From Nevskia sp. (GTDB taxonomy: Bacteria > Pseudomonadota > Gammaproteobacteria > Nevskiales > Nevskiaceae), in contig NZ_JAKFUM010000007.1 in NCBI RefSeq assembly GCF_021732705.1, positions 412,032 to 476,031 of the forward strand: a DNA stretch of 64,000 bases, in the 5' to 3' direction. Position 1 is the first letter of the stretch. Every line of letters begins with the position of its first letter. Shown one piece after another: positions 30,978 to 40,965 of this stretch. Made by a program: the position numbers and the translations under genes. The notes below the pieces were generated by a model that was not told the DNA's origin, did not search any database, and was given only the letters and a program-made list of their open reading frames with translations.

Positions 30978-31784
30978 TCAGCGCACGATCGACCGCGTCG
31001 AGCTCTCGATGAAATCGAGCAGTCGGCGGCAGTGCACCGAGGTCTGGGCCATCTCGGCGAGCTTGACCTTGACGTCGGCCATCAGCAGGTCTGAGAGGTA
31101 GATCAGCTTGTAGGCGTCCTTGATCTCGCCGATTTCCTCGGGCGTGAAGCCGCGGCGCTTCAGGCCTTCGCTGTTGATGCCGCGGGCCTTGGCGGGCTGG
31201 CCTTCGATCATCGTGAACGGCGGCACGTCTTTCAGGATCACGCTGCCGCCGCCGGTGAAGGCGTGGCCGCCGATCCGGCAGTACTGGTGGATCAGGGTGT
31301 AGCCGCCGAGCCCGGTCCAGTCCTCGATCGTGACGTGCCCGGCCAGCGTCGTGCCGTTGGCCAGGATGTTGTCGCTGCCGACGATGCAGTCGTGCGCAAT
31401 ATGGACGTTGGCCATGATCCAGTTGCGATCACCGACCTTGGTCAGGCCGTCCGGCGTCTTCAGCGTGCCGCGCTGGATCGTGACGTATTCGCGAATCGTG
31501 TTGCCGTCACCGATCTCGACCCGGGTGGCATCGTCGACCTTCGCGGTCTTGTCCTGACTGACTTCGCCGAGGCTCGCGAACTGGAAGACGGTGTTGTCGC
31601 GGCCGATCCGCATCGGGCCTTTCAACACGACATGCGGGCCGATGACGGTGCCTTCGCCGACTTCGACGTCCCGCCCGATGATCGAATACGGACCGACCTT
31701 CACCGACGGGTGCAGGCGGGCACCGGGGTCGACGATCGCCGTCGGGTGGATCAGGCCGTCCTCCGTGCCGCGCGCCGCCAGCAT
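30978..31784 (-). CDS. lpxA: UDP-N-acetylglucosamine acyltransferase LpxA
   Basis: LpxA starts lipid A synthesis by moving a 3-hydroxyacyl chain from ACP to UDP-GlcNAc. The 268-residue trimeric left-handed beta-helix protein has hexapeptide repeats from IHPTAIVDPGARL onward. The catalytic His131 lies in NVHIAHDC, with TIREYVTIQRGT before it and GGYTLIHQYCRIGGHAF and IEGQPAKARGIN after. The first ten residues precede the helix. It directly follows fabZ (1-nt gap). Confidence 0.97.
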   Translation of the reverse strand: MLAARGTEDGLIHPTAIVDPGARLHPSVKVGPYSIIGRDVEVGEGTVIGPHVVLKGPMRIGRDNTVFQFASLGEVSQDKTAKVDDATRVEIGDGNTIREYVTIQRGTLKTPDGLTKVGDRNWIMANVHIAHDCIVGSDNILANGTTLAGHVTIEDWTGLGGYTLIHQYCRIGGHAFTGGGSVILKDVPPFTMIEGQPAKARGINSEGLKRRGFTPEEIGEIKDAYKLIYLSDLLMADVKVKLAEMAQTSVHCRRLLDFIESSTRSIVR

Positions 31785-31785
31785 C

Positions 31786-32271
31786 TCAGGCCGCCGCCTC
31801 GGGTTCCGCGGCAGCGGCGCGCGAGGCGTCCTTCAGCACGCACATCAGCGTCGCTTCGCAGGCCAGTTCGCCATCGACCGTCGCGCGCGCCTTGAACCGG
31901 CGCAGGTTGCGCTTGACGCGATCGAGGCTGACCTCGAAGCGCAGCTGATCGCCCGGCTCGACGATGCGCTTGAAGCGCGCGTCCTCGATGCCGGCGAAGT
32001 AGAAGATCATCCCGGATTCGGGCTTGATGCCGGTGTCGATCGCCGTCAGCAGGCCGCAGGCCTGCGCCAGCGCCTCGATGATCAGCACGCCCGGCATCGT
32101 CGGCACTTGCGGGAAGTGGCCGGTGAAGAACGGCTCGTTGTACGTCACGTTCTTGATCGCGACCAGCGACTTGCCGGGATCGTGCTCGATGACCTTGTCG
32201 ACGAGCAGGAACGGCGCGCGATGCGGCAGCATCGACATGATGTCGCGGATGTCAAAAATCGTCTTGTTCAC
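31786..32271 (-). CDS. fabZ: 3-hydroxyacyl-ACP dehydratase FabZ
   Basis: FabZ dehydrates 3-hydroxyacyl-ACP in fatty acid elongation and competes with LpxA/LpxD for the same acyl-ACP. The 161-residue hot-dog protein has [13 protein letters not shown] and the active-site pair His52 and Glu66 in [20 protein letters not shown]. The C-terminus carries an extra Ala/Glu-rich tail. Its start lies 20 nt inside the end of lpxD, so translation is coupled. Confidence 0.97.
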   Translation of the reverse strand: MNKTIFDIRDIMSMLPHRAPFLLVDKVIEHDPGKSLVAIKNVTYNEPFFTGHFPQVPTMPGVLIIEALAQACGLLTAIDTGIKPESGMIFYFAGIEDARFKRIVEPGDQLRFEVSLDRVKRNLRRFKARATVDGELACEATLMCVLKDASRAAAAEPEAAA

Positions 32272-33331
32272 CTGGCTCCTCTCCCTCGGGGGGATTCAAT
32301 TTCAACGCTTTTTCGATCGCCGCCAGTCGTTCTTCGAGCGTCGGCAGGCGACGAACCCGGGCAACCAGCTTGCGCCACTCGCGGGCCGGCTGCGCTGGCA
32401 GGCCCGAACCATAAACCCCCGGCGCGGTGATCGACTTCGTCACCATGGCCAGTCCCAGCACGACGACGTTGTCGACGATCTGCAGATGACCGCCAATGCC
32501 GGCGGCACCGCCGATCATGCAGTTGCGGCCGATCTCGGTCGACCCGGCAATGCCGACGCAGGCGGCGATCGCGGTACCCGCGCCGATGCGGCAGTTGTGA
32601 GCGATCTGGATCTGGTTGTCGAGCTTCACGCCGTCGGCGATCACGGTGTCGTCGATGGCGCCGCGATCGATCGTGGTGCTGGCGCCGATCTCGACGTCAT
32701 CCCCGATGATCACGCGCCCGAGCTGCGGCACTTCCACCCAGCCCGTCTTGCTGCGCGCAAAGCCGAAGCCGCGGCCGCCGATCACGGCACCCGGCAGCAC
32801 GCGGGCGCGGGCGCCGAGCACGCAATCCGGACCGACGTAGACCTGCGCTTCCAGCCGCGATCCCTCGCCGATGACGGCATCGCGTCGAATGGTGCAGTTC
32901 GGGCCGATGTAGCTGCCGGCACCGATCGAGACACCCGCTTCGATCACCGCGCAGGCACCCACGCCGACGCCAGCGCCGATCAATGCCGTCGGATCGACGA
33001 ACGCGGACGGGTGGATGCCGGCCGCGAATTCATCGGCGCGATCGAACTCCCGCGCGATCGCGGCAAAGGCCAGCGCGGCGTCCTGCGCAATCAGCGCGTT
33101 TCCGCCGTAACTCGCGGCATCGCGCGGCGACACGATGACGGCAGCCGCCCGCGTTGTCGCCAGTTGCGGTCGCAGCTTCGGATCGGCACAGAAACCAAGA
33201 TGCCCGGGCTTGCCGGGCGACAGCGCACAGATGCCGCCGATCTCGATCGCCGGGTCGCCGCGCAGTTCCAGCCCGTGCCGCGCTGCCAGAGCCTGAAGCG
33301 TGGTCGGAGCCTTCATGCGGGCGGAAGTCAT
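32252..33331 (-). CDS. lpxD: UDP-3-O-(3-hydroxyacyl)glucosamine N-acyltransferase LpxD
   Basis: LpxD adds the second acyl chain in lipid A synthesis. The 359-residue protein has the N-terminal uridine-binding domain (about 1-105), a long left-handed beta-helix of hexapeptide repeats with [22 protein letters not shown] and the catalytic histidine in [11 protein letters not shown], and a C-terminal helix. The start may instead be the ATG five codons in (33316), since similarity begins with LQALAARHG. It overlaps fabZ by 20 nt. Confidence 0.96.
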   Translation of the reverse strand: MTSARMKAPTTLQALAARHGLELRGDPAIEIGGICALSPGKPGHLGFCADPKLRPQLATTRAAAVIVSPRDAASYGGNALIAQDAALAFAAIAREFDRADEFAAGIHPSAFVDPTALIGAGVGVGACAVIEAGVSIGAGSYIGPNCTIRRDAVIGEGSRLEAQVYVGPDCVLGARARVLPGAVIGGRGFGFARSKTGWVEVPQLGRVIIGDDVEIGASTTIDRGAIDDTVIADGVKLDNQIQIAHNCRIGAGTAIAACVGIAGSTEIGRNCMIGGAAGIGGHLQIVDNVVVLGLAMVTKSITAPGVYGSGLPAQPAREWRKLVARVRRLPTLEERLAAIEKALKLNPPEGEEPGEQDDF

Positions 33332-33349
33332 CGGCGCGAGATCGGCGTG

Positions 33350-33387
33350 AAAAGCCCCGGCGTCAAGTGATCGAGGCCGGGGCTTTC
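33350..33387 (-). terminator. Hairpin between skp and lpxD, possible weak terminator or attenuator
   Basis: AAAGCCCCGGC and GCCGGGGCTTT pair around a 16-nt loop. On the minus strand the stem is followed by TTTTC, a short U-run. It may reduce read-through from skp into the lipid A genes or stabilise the upstream mRNA end. Confidence 0.5.
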
Positions 33388-33415
33388 GGGTCCGTCGTGA
33401 GACCTGACGGGCCGC

Positions 33416-33937
33416 TTACTTGCCCGGCGTGCCGCCGAGCTTCTTGACCACGTCATCGGTCAGGTCGAACGTGGCGTTCGCGTAGACCGGGTCGGCGACG
33501 ACGATGTCGACGCCCTTTTCCTTGGCGACGGCGACCACGGCGTCACGGACCTTGCCGACGACTTCGTTGGTCAGATCGCGCTGGCGGGCAGCGGCGTCTT
33601 CCTGGAACTTGCGGCCAGCCTGGTTGAGGTCGACCTGGCGGGCGGCCAGATCCTTCTCGGTCTTCGCCTGCGCGTCCGGGCTGATCGTCACGCGATCACG
33701 CTTGAACTTCTCGACATCGGATTCGAACTGCTTCGACTGCGCTTCCAGATCGTTCTTCCGCTTCTGGAATTCGGACGTCATCTTCTGGTCGGCGGCCTTG
33801 TACTGCGGCGACGCACGCACAGCGTCGTCGAAGCGGACGACGCCCACCTTCGCATCGGCGGCCGTGGCCGACAGCGGCGCGGCAACAAAGCCCGTGGCAA
33901 CGACGGCCAGGATGGCAAGAATACGGTGCTGAATCAT
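33416..33937 (-). CDS. skp: Periplasmic chaperone Skp/OmpH
   Basis: Skp is a trimeric periplasmic holdase that carries unfolded outer-membrane proteins to BamA. The 173-residue precursor has a signal peptide (ending near residue 26, SATA) and a short beta segment VGVVRFDDAVRASPQYKAA. A long charged coiled coil (about 50-125) is rich in Lys, Glu and Gln. It ends with VDIVVADPVYANATFDLTDDVVKKL, split here for length as VDIVVADPVYANA and DLTDDVVKKL. It lies between bamA and lpxD, the standard place. Confidence 0.95.
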   Translation of the reverse strand: MIQHRILAILAVVATGFVAAPLSATAADAKVGVVRFDDAVRASPQYKAADQKMTSEFQKRKNDLEAQSKQFESDVEKFKRDRVTISPDAQAKTEKDLAARQVDLNQAGRKFQEDAAARQRDLTNEVVGKVRDAVVAVAKEKGVDIVVADPVYANATFDLTDDVVKKLGGTPGK

Positions 33938-34005
33938 GTGGATCTCTCTGAGGTGCTTGGGTTTGCGGCCAGGATGCTGCGGGTCTCGATACCGGTGGGT
34001 GCCGC

Positions 34006-36318
34006 TCAGAAACCGGTACCGAAGTTGATCTGGAAGTTGTTGGTATTGTCGCCCGGCTTGTCGTTCACCGGGAACGCGTAGCTCAGGCTCAGCAGGCCGA
34101 GAATCGGCGTGAAGAAGCTGAACGAGATGCCGTACGACTGGCGCAGGCTGGACACCGAGAAGTCTGCCGGCTGGGCGTAGACGTTGCCGATGTCGTAGAA
34201 GAAGCTCGCGCGCGTCGTCTTGTTGTCGCTGACGACCGGAATCGGCAGCACCAGGTCGGTCTGTGCCGTCGTGCGCAGCTTGCCGCCGAACGGGTTGTTG
34301 TTCGGGAAGTCGCGCGGTCCGAGCGAGCCATCGCGATAGCCGCGGACGGTGTTGGCGCCGCCTGCGAAGAACAGCTCGTACGGCGGCACATCCTTGGTCG
34401 AGCCGTAGCGCTCGACATAGCCGACCGTGCCCTGCACCTGCGCGAAGAACTTGAACGGCAGCGGGAAGAACTGCTCGTGCGACAGGCTGGTGTTGTAGTA
34501 CGTCAGGTCGCTGACCGGCACGGCGATGTCGAAGTTCAGTCGGGTCAACGCGCCGCTCGATGCGAAGAACGTGCGGTTGCGGGTGTCGCGCGCGATGCCG
34601 GTGCGCAGCTGGAATTCCGTGAAGTTCGTGCCGTTCCGGATGACGAAGTTCAGGATGTTGTCGCTGGACGCGTTGGCGAAGGTCTTGACCGCGGTCTGGC
34701 TGACGCCGGCACCGACGCGCAGGCTGGTGAATTCCGACAGCGGGATGCCGTAAGTCAGATCGCCGCCGACCACGTTGGTGTCGAAACCGGAGCTGAAGCG
34801 GATGACCGACTGCGACTTGCGGAAGAACGTCGAGACCGTCTGGCTGATGCCGTCCTGCGTGAAGTACGGATCGGTGAGGCTCAGGCTGACCGAGCGGTTG
34901 AACGTGCTGGTGTCGGCCGCGAGCTGCACGCGGTTGCCGGTACCGAGGAAGTTCGTGTTGGTGATGCTGGCATTGATCAGGAAGCCCTGGGCGCCGGAGA
35001 AGCCGACGCCGAACTGGATCGAACCCGGGGCGCGTTCCTTGACCTTGAACTCGATGTCGACGAGATCGTCACTGCCGGCCACCGGCTTGGTCTCGACTTC
35101 GGCTTCCTCGATGAACGGCAATCGCGCCAGACGCACGCGCGAACGCTCGACCGCACTCTTCGAGAACGGTGCGGCTTCGAGCTGACGCATCTCGCGGCGC
35201 AGCGTTTCGTCGTTGGTGCCGCTGTGGCCCTGGAAATTGATGCGGCGGATGTACGCGCGCTTGCCGGGCTCGATGAAATAGTTGATGCCGACCTGACGGT
35301 TCGGCTCGTCGACTTCCGGCACAGGCGTGACCTTGGCAAACGCGTAGCCGATGTCCGACAGCGCCGCTTCGATGCGGGTGCCGGTTTCGGTCGCTTCCTT
35401 GCGCGAGAACACGCTGCCGGTCTTGGTCGACGTCAGCAGGTCGAGGAACTTCTCGTTCAGCACGATCTCGCCGCTGAAGCGGTGATCCTTGACCTTGTAG
35501 ACCTTGCCTTCCTCGACGGCGAGCGTGACGTAGATGTCCTGCTTGTCCGGCGACAGCGCGACCTGCACCGACGAGATGTTGAACTGCAGGTAGCCGCGGT
35601 CCTGGTAGTACGACGACAGCGTTTCGAGATCGCCACCGAGCTGCTGCTTGGAATAGCGATCCGAGCGCTGGAACGGAATCCAGTGGGTCTTGCGCAGTTT
35701 CAGCTGTTCGAGCAACACGTCCTTCTTGAAGGCCTTGTTGCCGATGATGTTGATTTCCTTGATCTTGGTGACCTTGCCTTCGGTCACCTTGATGCCGATG
35801 TCGACGCGGTTGTTCGGCAGGTCGGTGACCTTGGCTTCGATCGCGACATCGTAATAGCCGTTGGCGTAGTACTGGCGGCGCAGTTCCTGCTCGACCGAAT
35901 CGAGCAGCGCGCGCTTGAACAGTTCGCCCTCGGCAAGACCGGCATCCTTCAGCGACTTGTTCAGCTCGTCGCCGCCGACCTTCTCGTTGCCTTCGATCTT
36001 GAAGCTGGCGATTGCCGGGCGTTCCTTGACCTTGATGACCAGGTCGTCGCCTTCGCGTTCGAGCTGCACGTCGAGGAACAGACCGGAGCTGTACAGGCTG
36101 CGGATCGCCTGACGCGAGGCGGTTTCGGTCAGTTCGTCGCCGACCGACAGCGGCAGATAGGTCAGCACGGTGCCGAGTTCGAGGCGCTTCAGCCCCTCGG
36201 CCCGGACCTGCTTGATCACGAATGGCTCGAATGCCCAGGCCGCGTGCGGCAGTGCAGCGACGGCGATCAGGGTCAGCAGCGCGCCGCGTGCCTTGTTGCT
36301 TATCCGGTTCAGAGCCAT
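34006..36318 (-). CDS. bamA: Outer membrane protein assembly factor BamA
   Basis: BamA is the core Omp85 subunit that folds beta-barrels into the outer membrane. The 770-residue precursor has a signal peptide (about 1-29, ending AAWA), five POTRA domains (about 30-420) and a 16-strand barrel. The barrel has the loop-6 motif as TVRGYRDGSLGPRD and a C-terminal FQINFGTGF ending in phenylalanine. It sits between rseP (24-nt gap) and skp, as usual, so protease RseP, BamA and Skp are produced together. Confidence 0.97.
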   Translation of the reverse strand: MALNRISNKARGALLTLIAVAALPHAAWAFEPFVIKQVRAEGLKRLELGTVLTYLPLSVGDELTETASRQAIRSLYSSGLFLDVQLEREGDDLVIKVKERPAIASFKIEGNEKVGGDELNKSLKDAGLAEGELFKRALLDSVEQELRRQYYANGYYDVAIEAKVTDLPNNRVDIGIKVTEGKVTKIKEINIIGNKAFKKDVLLEQLKLRKTHWIPFQRSDRYSKQQLGGDLETLSSYYQDRGYLQFNISSVQVALSPDKQDIYVTLAVEEGKVYKVKDHRFSGEIVLNEKFLDLLTSTKTGSVFSRKEATETGTRIEAALSDIGYAFAKVTPVPEVDEPNRQVGINYFIEPGKRAYIRRINFQGHSGTNDETLRREMRQLEAAPFSKSAVERSRVRLARLPFIEEAEVETKPVAGSDDLVDIEFKVKERAPGSIQFGVGFSGAQGFLINASITNTNFLGTGNRVQLAADTSTFNRSVSLSLTDPYFTQDGISQTVSTFFRKSQSVIRFSSGFDTNVVGGDLTYGIPLSEFTSLRVGAGVSQTAVKTFANASSDNILNFVIRNGTNFTEFQLRTGIARDTRNRTFFASSGALTRLNFDIAVPVSDLTYYNTSLSHEQFFPLPFKFFAQVQGTVGYVERYGSTKDVPPYELFFAGGANTVRGYRDGSLGPRDFPNNNPFGGKLRTTAQTDLVLPIPVVSDNKTTRASFFYDIGNVYAQPADFSVSSLRQSYGISFSFFTPILGLLSLSYAFPVNDKPGDNTNNFQINFGTGF

Positions 36319-36342
36319 ACCTCGAGCGATTCATGAGTGTTG

Positions 36343-37722
36343 TCAGCCGATGACGCTGGCCACATCGTTGTAGACCGCCAAGCCCATCAGCAACAACAGC
36401 AAGGTCAGGCCCACCTGCTGGCCCGCCAGTTGCACGCGTTCGGACAGCGGCGAACCCTTCACCGCCTCGATCAGACCGAACAGGATCTGCCCGCCGTCGA
36501 GCATCGGTATCGGCAGCAGGTTGAACACGCCGATGCTGATGCTGACCAATGCCACGAACGTCACGAACGCGACAAGACCGGCGCTGGCCGAATAGCCCGC
36601 CGCTTGCGCGATCTGGATCGGACCACTGACGTTCTTCACCGACACTTCGCCGATGACCATCCGACCCAGCAGACGCACCGTCAATCCGGCCACCTGCCAC
36701 GTCTGATGCCACGCCGCCGCTGCCGCGGCGAGAGGTCCCAGCCGCACTTCGGCGCGCAAATCCTGCCACAAATCAGTGTCTCCCGCCACGCGCTGCGGCG
36801 CGAAGCCCATACGCCCGGCAGGCGGCTTGCTGCTGTCGCTGCCGATGATCGCGGAGAGCCCCATCGGCGCACCGCCGCGCTCGATCGCGAACTTCGCGAT
36901 CTGACCGGGCCGCGCCAGGATGATCTCGCGCATCTGCTGGAACGAGGTGATCGCCACGCCGTCGATCGAGACGATCCGGTCGCCGCTCTGAAGTCCGGCG
37001 CGTGCTGCCGCCTCGCCCGGCAGCACTTCGCCCACGACCGCGGCGATCGGCACATCGAACGGCGCCAGCCCCAGATCCTCGAACAGTTTCACCGGATCGA
37101 TGCGGACCGCGCCGAGATCGACCGGGACCGTGCGCTCGCTGCCATCGGGCTTGCGAATGCGGAATTCGGTGGTGCCGCGCGACAGCGCCTCGTCGATCAG
37201 GTCACCGCGCAGTGCCGACCACGTCGCCACGGCACGGCCATCGAGCGCGATGATCTCGTCGCGAGCCTCGAAACCTGCCTTCGCCGCCAGCGAGCCTGCG
37301 GCCGGGGCCGCGATCACCGGCTTCATGCCGGGCACGCCGACCATGTACAGCGCCCAGTAGAAAACGAGCGCCAGCATGAAATTGAACACCGGTCCGGCCG
37401 CAAACACGGCGATCCGCGTCCAGACCGGCTGTCGGTTGAAGGCGTGCGGCAGATCGGCTGCCGCGATGTGGTGCTGGCCGTCGGCATCGACTTCGCGCTC
37501 GTCCAGAAGCTTGACGTAGCCGCCGAGCGGGATCATCGCCAACTGGTACTCGACGCCATCGCGCGCCGTGCGCTTGAGCAGCGGCTTGCCGAAGCCGATC
37601 GAGAATTTCAGCACCTTGATGCCGAAACGCCGCGCGACCCAGAAGTGCCCGAACTCGTGGAACGCCACCAGCACGCCGATGGCGACGATGAACGACCCGA
37701 GGGAATGCAGGTTTTCGAGCAT
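36343..37722 (-). CDS. rseP: RIP site-2 metalloprotease RseP
   Basis: RseP cuts the membrane segment of anti-sigma factors (RseA in E. coli) and remnant signal peptides. The 459-residue protein has the zinc motif HEFGH at residues 22-26 in the first membrane helix, SIGFGKPLLKR, IPLGGYVKLLDE, two PDZ regions (about 125-300), and the C-terminal NLLPIPMLDGGQ with the third metal ligand. It is downstream of cdsA by 74 nt. In most gammaproteobacteria dxr lies between these two genes; it is absent here. Confidence 0.97.
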   Translation of the reverse strand: MLENLHSLGSFIVAIGVLVAFHEFGHFWVARRFGIKVLKFSIGFGKPLLKRTARDGVEYQLAMIPLGGYVKLLDEREVDADGQHHIAAADLPHAFNRQPVWTRIAVFAAGPVFNFMLALVFYWALYMVGVPGMKPVIAAPAAGSLAAKAGFEARDEIIALDGRAVATWSALRGDLIDEALSRGTTEFRIRKPDGSERTVPVDLGAVRIDPVKLFEDLGLAPFDVPIAAVVGEVLPGEAAARAGLQSGDRIVSIDGVAITSFQQMREIILARPGQIAKFAIERGGAPMGLSAIIGSDSSKPPAGRMGFAPQRVAGDTDLWQDLRAEVRLGPLAAAAAAWHQTWQVAGLTVRLLGRMVIGEVSVKNVSGPIQIAQAAGYSASAGLVAFVTFVALVSISIGVFNLLPIPMLDGGQILFGLIEAVKGSPLSERVQLAGQQVGLTLLLLLMGLAVYNDVASVIG

Positions 37723-37796
37723 GGATCAGCTCCGGAAGGGAAACGGACGACGTGCTTCGACCACGACGGCAGGCGAAGCGTTCATCCGGAATGGCA

Positions 37797-38639
37797 TCAG
37801 ATGCCGAGCAGCACCAGCCCGAGCGCCAGTACCGGGGCCGCGGCGAGCACGCTGTCGATCCGGTCGAGAATACCGCCATGACCGGGCAGCAGCGTGCCGC
37901 TGTCCTTGACGCCGCGATGGCGCTTGAACAGGCTTTCGGTCAGGTCTCCGATCACCGAGGCGACCACGACCAGCGCGCACAACAGCAACAGCGGCAGCCA
38001 GTCGAAGCGGCCGAAGCCGAACACCCACGGCGCGGCGGCGACCATCGACATCGAGGCGATGAAACCGCCGATCGCGCCTTCGATGGTCTTCCCCGGGCTG
38101 ACATCCGGCGCCAGCTTGCGCTTGCCGAAGCGGCGACCCGCGAAATAGGCGCCGATATCCGCCATCCAGACCATGGCGAACATGAAGAACAGCCGGGCAA
38201 TACCGTTGTAGCCGGGGCGTTCGAGCCCGCTCAGGCTGCCGTGCAGCATCGCGAGCCCCAGCACGGCCGGCACGATCATCACGACACCGGCCAGCGAAAA
38301 GCGGACGAGACCCCACGGCCGATACTTGAAGTTGATCGGATACCCGGCGACCAGGCTCAGCGCCATGCCCCACCACAGCGCCCCGACCATCAGCACGGCG
38401 TAACCGAGCGCGAAATGCACTTCGAGGAAACCCGCACCCGCCAGCAGCAATGCGATCAGCCCGAGATAGGCGGCGCGCGAAGCCGTCTGCGTCAGCCCCA
38501 TCAACGCCGTCCATTCCCAAGCGGCGATCAGGCCGACGGCGGACAGAAACACAAACAGGGCCGGCGTCGGAAACCAGAGGATCGGCCCGAGGATCATCGG
38601 CAGCAGGATCAGCGCGGTGATGACCCGCTGCCTGAGCAC
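37797..38639 (-). CDS. cdsA: Phosphatidate cytidylyltransferase
   Basis: CdsA makes CDP-diacylglycerol from phosphatidic acid and CTP, the precursor of all membrane phospholipids. The 280-residue protein has about eight hydrophobic helices and the signature SLFKRHRGVKDSGTLLPGHG followed by GILDRID. WMADIGAYFAGRRFGKRKLA and SPGKTIEGAIGG are also typical. It lies 47 nt after uppS. Confidence 0.96.
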   Translation of the reverse strand: MLRQRVITALILLPMILGPILWFPTPALFVFLSAVGLIAAWEWTALMGLTQTASRAAYLGLIALLLAGAGFLEVHFALGYAVLMVGALWWGMALSLVAGYPINFKYRPWGLVRFSLAGVVMIVPAVLGLAMLHGSLSGLERPGYNGIARLFFMFAMVWMADIGAYFAGRRFGKRKLAPDVSPGKTIEGAIGGFIASMSMVAAAPWVFGFGRFDWLPLLLLCALVVVASVIGDLTESLFKRHRGVKDSGTLLPGHGGILDRIDSVLAAAPVLALGLVLLGI

Positions 38640-38686
38640 CTAGCGTCCCGCCCCGAGTCGTGGCGCGCGAATCGAACCGTCTGCCA

Positions 38687-39406
38687 CTAGCTCGCTTCCG
38701 GCACGCGGCCGAAGCGCCGCTCGCGGCCGGCGTACCAGGCCAGCGCCTCCGAGAATGCCGATTCGTCGAAATCCGGCCACAGCATGTCGACCAGATGCAG
38801 TTCGGTGTACGCCAGCTGCCACATCAGAAAGTTCGACAGGCGCTTCTCGCCGCCGGTGCGGATCAGCAGATCCGGATGCGGCAGATCGGCCACTGCCAGC
38901 CGTGATTCAATCGCCTGCGGCGTGATCGGCAGGCCGTCGCGGCACAGGCTGGCAGCGGCCTGCGCAATGTCCCACTGACCACCGTAACCGGCAGCGACGA
39001 CCAAGGTCAGACCGGTGTTTGCTTCGGTCAGCGCCGCGGCGTCCGCCATCAGCGCGCGCAACTCGGGGGCGAAATCGCGGTGATCGCCGATGAAGCGGAT
39101 GCGCACGCCGTTCTTGTGCAGGCTGTTGATTTCACGCGACAAGGTACGCACGAACAGCCGCATCAGCAGGGTGACTTCGAGCGGTGGACGCTGCCAGTTC
39201 TCCTGGCTGAACGCGAACAGCGTCAGCGCCTTCACGCCATGCTGATGACAGGCGCGGACGATGCGCCGCGCCGCCTTGACGCCGGCCTGATGGCCGAAGG
39301 CGCGCGGCCTGAGGCGTTGCCGCGCCCAGCGGCCGTTGCCATCCATGATCACGGCGACATGCGCCGGAATCCGATCGTCGGGCAACTTCGGCAGGTTCTG
39401 GGTCAT
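38687..39406 (-). CDS. uppS: Undecaprenyl diphosphate synthase (cis-prenyltransferase)
   Basis: UppS condenses isopentenyl diphosphate onto farnesyl diphosphate to form the C55 lipid carrier for cell wall and LPS. The 239-residue protein has HVAVIMDGNGRWA with catalytic Asp22, GHQAGVKAARRIVRAC, LTLFAFSQENWQRP, AAGYGGQWDI and the substrate-binding DLLIRTGGEKRLSNFLMWQ. It is 18 nt after frr and upstream of cdsA. Confidence 0.97.
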   Translation of the reverse strand: MTQNLPKLPDDRIPAHVAVIMDGNGRWARQRLRPRAFGHQAGVKAARRIVRACHQHGVKALTLFAFSQENWQRPPLEVTLLMRLFVRTLSREINSLHKNGVRIRFIGDHRDFAPELRALMADAAALTEANTGLTLVVAAGYGGQWDIAQAAASLCRDGLPITPQAIESRLAVADLPHPDLLIRTGGEKRLSNFLMWQLAYTELHLVDMLWPDFDESAFSEALAWYAGRERRFGRVPEAS

Positions 39407-39424
39407 GACGTCGGTCGGTCTGGA

Positions 39425-39982
39425 TCAGACCGACAGCAGCTCTTTTTCCTTCGCCGCCATCACTTCATCGGCTTTGGCGACGAACTGGTCGGTGAGCTTC
39501 TGGATGGCCGCCTCGGCGCCCTTTTCCTCATCCGCTGTGATGATCTTTTCCTTCGCCAGTTCCTTGATCGACTGGTTGGCGTCGCGGCGAACGCTGCGGA
39601 TCGCGACGCGCGCGTTCTCGGTTTCGCCCTTCACCACCTTGACCAGATCCTTGCGGCGTTCTTCGGTCAGCGGCGGCATGTTGATGCGGATCGTCGTGCC
39701 GGCCGTGTTCGGCGTGATGCCGAGATCGGACGCGAGGATGGCCTTCTCGATCGCACCGATCATGTTGCGATCCCACGGCGCGATCGAGATCGTGCGGGCG
39801 TCTTCGACGACGACGCTGGCGACCTGCGACAGCGGCGATTCGGAGCCGTAATAGTCGACGCGGACATGGTCGAGGATCGCCGTCGACGCGCGACCGGTGC
39901 GGAGCTTGGTGAACGACTGCTTCAAGCCATCGACCGTCTTCTGCATGCGGGTCGTGGCGTCTTTCTTGATGTCTTCGATCAT
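39425..39982 (-). CDS. frr: Ribosome recycling factor
   Basis: Frr with EF-G splits post-termination ribosomes. The 185-residue protein begins IEDIKKDATTRMQKTVD and has LRTGRASTAILDHVRVDYYG, ISIAPWDRNMIGAIEKAI, INMPPLTEERRKDLVK and RRDANQSIKELAKEK. The ATG at 39982 fits the family start; the frame is open to 40027. It follows pyrH after 119 nt, in which I see no clear terminator or promoter. Confidence 0.97.
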   Translation of the reverse strand: MIEDIKKDATTRMQKTVDGLKQSFTKLRTGRASTAILDHVRVDYYGSESPLSQVASVVVEDARTISIAPWDRNMIGAIEKAILASDLGITPNTAGTTIRINMPPLTEERRKDLVKVVKGETENARVAIRSVRRDANQSIKELAKEKIITADEEKGAEAAIQKLTDQFVAKADEVMAAKEKELLSV

Positions 39983-40101
39983 CGGAATCCGGTCTCTCAA
40001 CTGGCCTGAGCCATTTTTCGGTACCACTTTCGCACGGCAGCGTGCGCTTTTCGTGCAAATCCTGCGGAAATCCGTTCAGATTCCGCGCGTTCGCTTGCCG
40101 A

Positions 40102-40848
40102 TCAGACGCGAACCAGCGTCCCCAGCGAGCTGTCGCCGCTGACGATCCGGTGCAGCGCGTTCGGGCGGTCCATGTCGTACACCCGCAGCCGGATCTTGTG
40201 ATCGCGGCACAGCACGAGCGCGGTCTGGTCCATCACCCCGAGGCGACGGTCGAGCGCTTCGTCGTAGGTCAGCTCGTCGTAGCGGGTCGCGTTCGGGTCT
40301 TTCTTCGGATCCGCGGTGTAGATGCCGTCGACCTTCGTCGCCTTGAGCATCAGGTCGGCCGAAATCTCGATCGCGCGCAGCGCGGCGGCCGAATCGGTGG
40401 TGAAGAACGGATTGCCGGTGCCGGCAGCGAACACCAGCACACGGCCCTTCTCGAGATGACGGATCGCCTTGCGCCGAATGAAGTCCTCGCAGACCTCGTT
40501 GATCCGGATCGCCGACTGCACGCGAGCTTCGAGACCGACGCGCTCGATCGCATCCTGGATCGCCAGCGCGTTGATCACGGTGGCCAGCATGCCCATCTGG
40601 TCGCCGGTCACGCGGTCCATGCCGGCACGGGCCAAGCCTTCGCCGCGGAAGATGTTGCCGCCACCGACGACGAGCGCGACCTGCACGCCCATGTCGACGA
40701 TGCCCTTGAGTTCCTTGGCGAGGAAACCCATCACGTCCGGCGAGATGCCGAATCCGAGGTCGCCCATCAGGGCTTCGCCGGACAGCTTCAGGAGAATGCG
40801 CTTGTAGGCGGGCTTGGCGCCGGATTCAGCAGCGGGCTGTTGATTCAA
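40102..40848 (-). CDS. pyrH: UMP kinase
   Basis: PyrH phosphorylates UMP to UDP and is the hexameric bacterial UMP kinase of the amino-acid-kinase fold. The 248-residue protein has [67 protein letters not shown] and [16 protein letters not shown]. The first 14 residues are an unconserved extension. It lies downstream of tsf, separated by a weak terminator hairpin. Confidence 0.97.
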   Translation of the reverse strand: MNQQPAAESGAKPAYKRILLKLSGEALMGDLGFGISPDVMGFLAKELKGIVDMGVQVALVVGGGNIFRGEGLARAGMDRVTGDQMGMLATVINALAIQDAIERVGLEARVQSAIRINEVCEDFIRRKAIRHLEKGRVLVFAAGTGNPFFTTDSAAALRAIEISADLMLKATKVDGIYTADPKKDPNATRYDELTYDEALDRRLGVMDQTALVLCRDHKIRLRVYDMDRPNALHRIVSGDSSLGTLVRV

Positions 40849-40965
40849 TGAGGGGGCTCCGAGTCAATCAGCTGGGGATCGCCGGGCCCGCGTGCACGCT
40901 TTGCGGAATGAATTCAGGCATTTGCAGTGACAAATGGCCCGCGCGAAACCGAGGATGGCAGTTAG

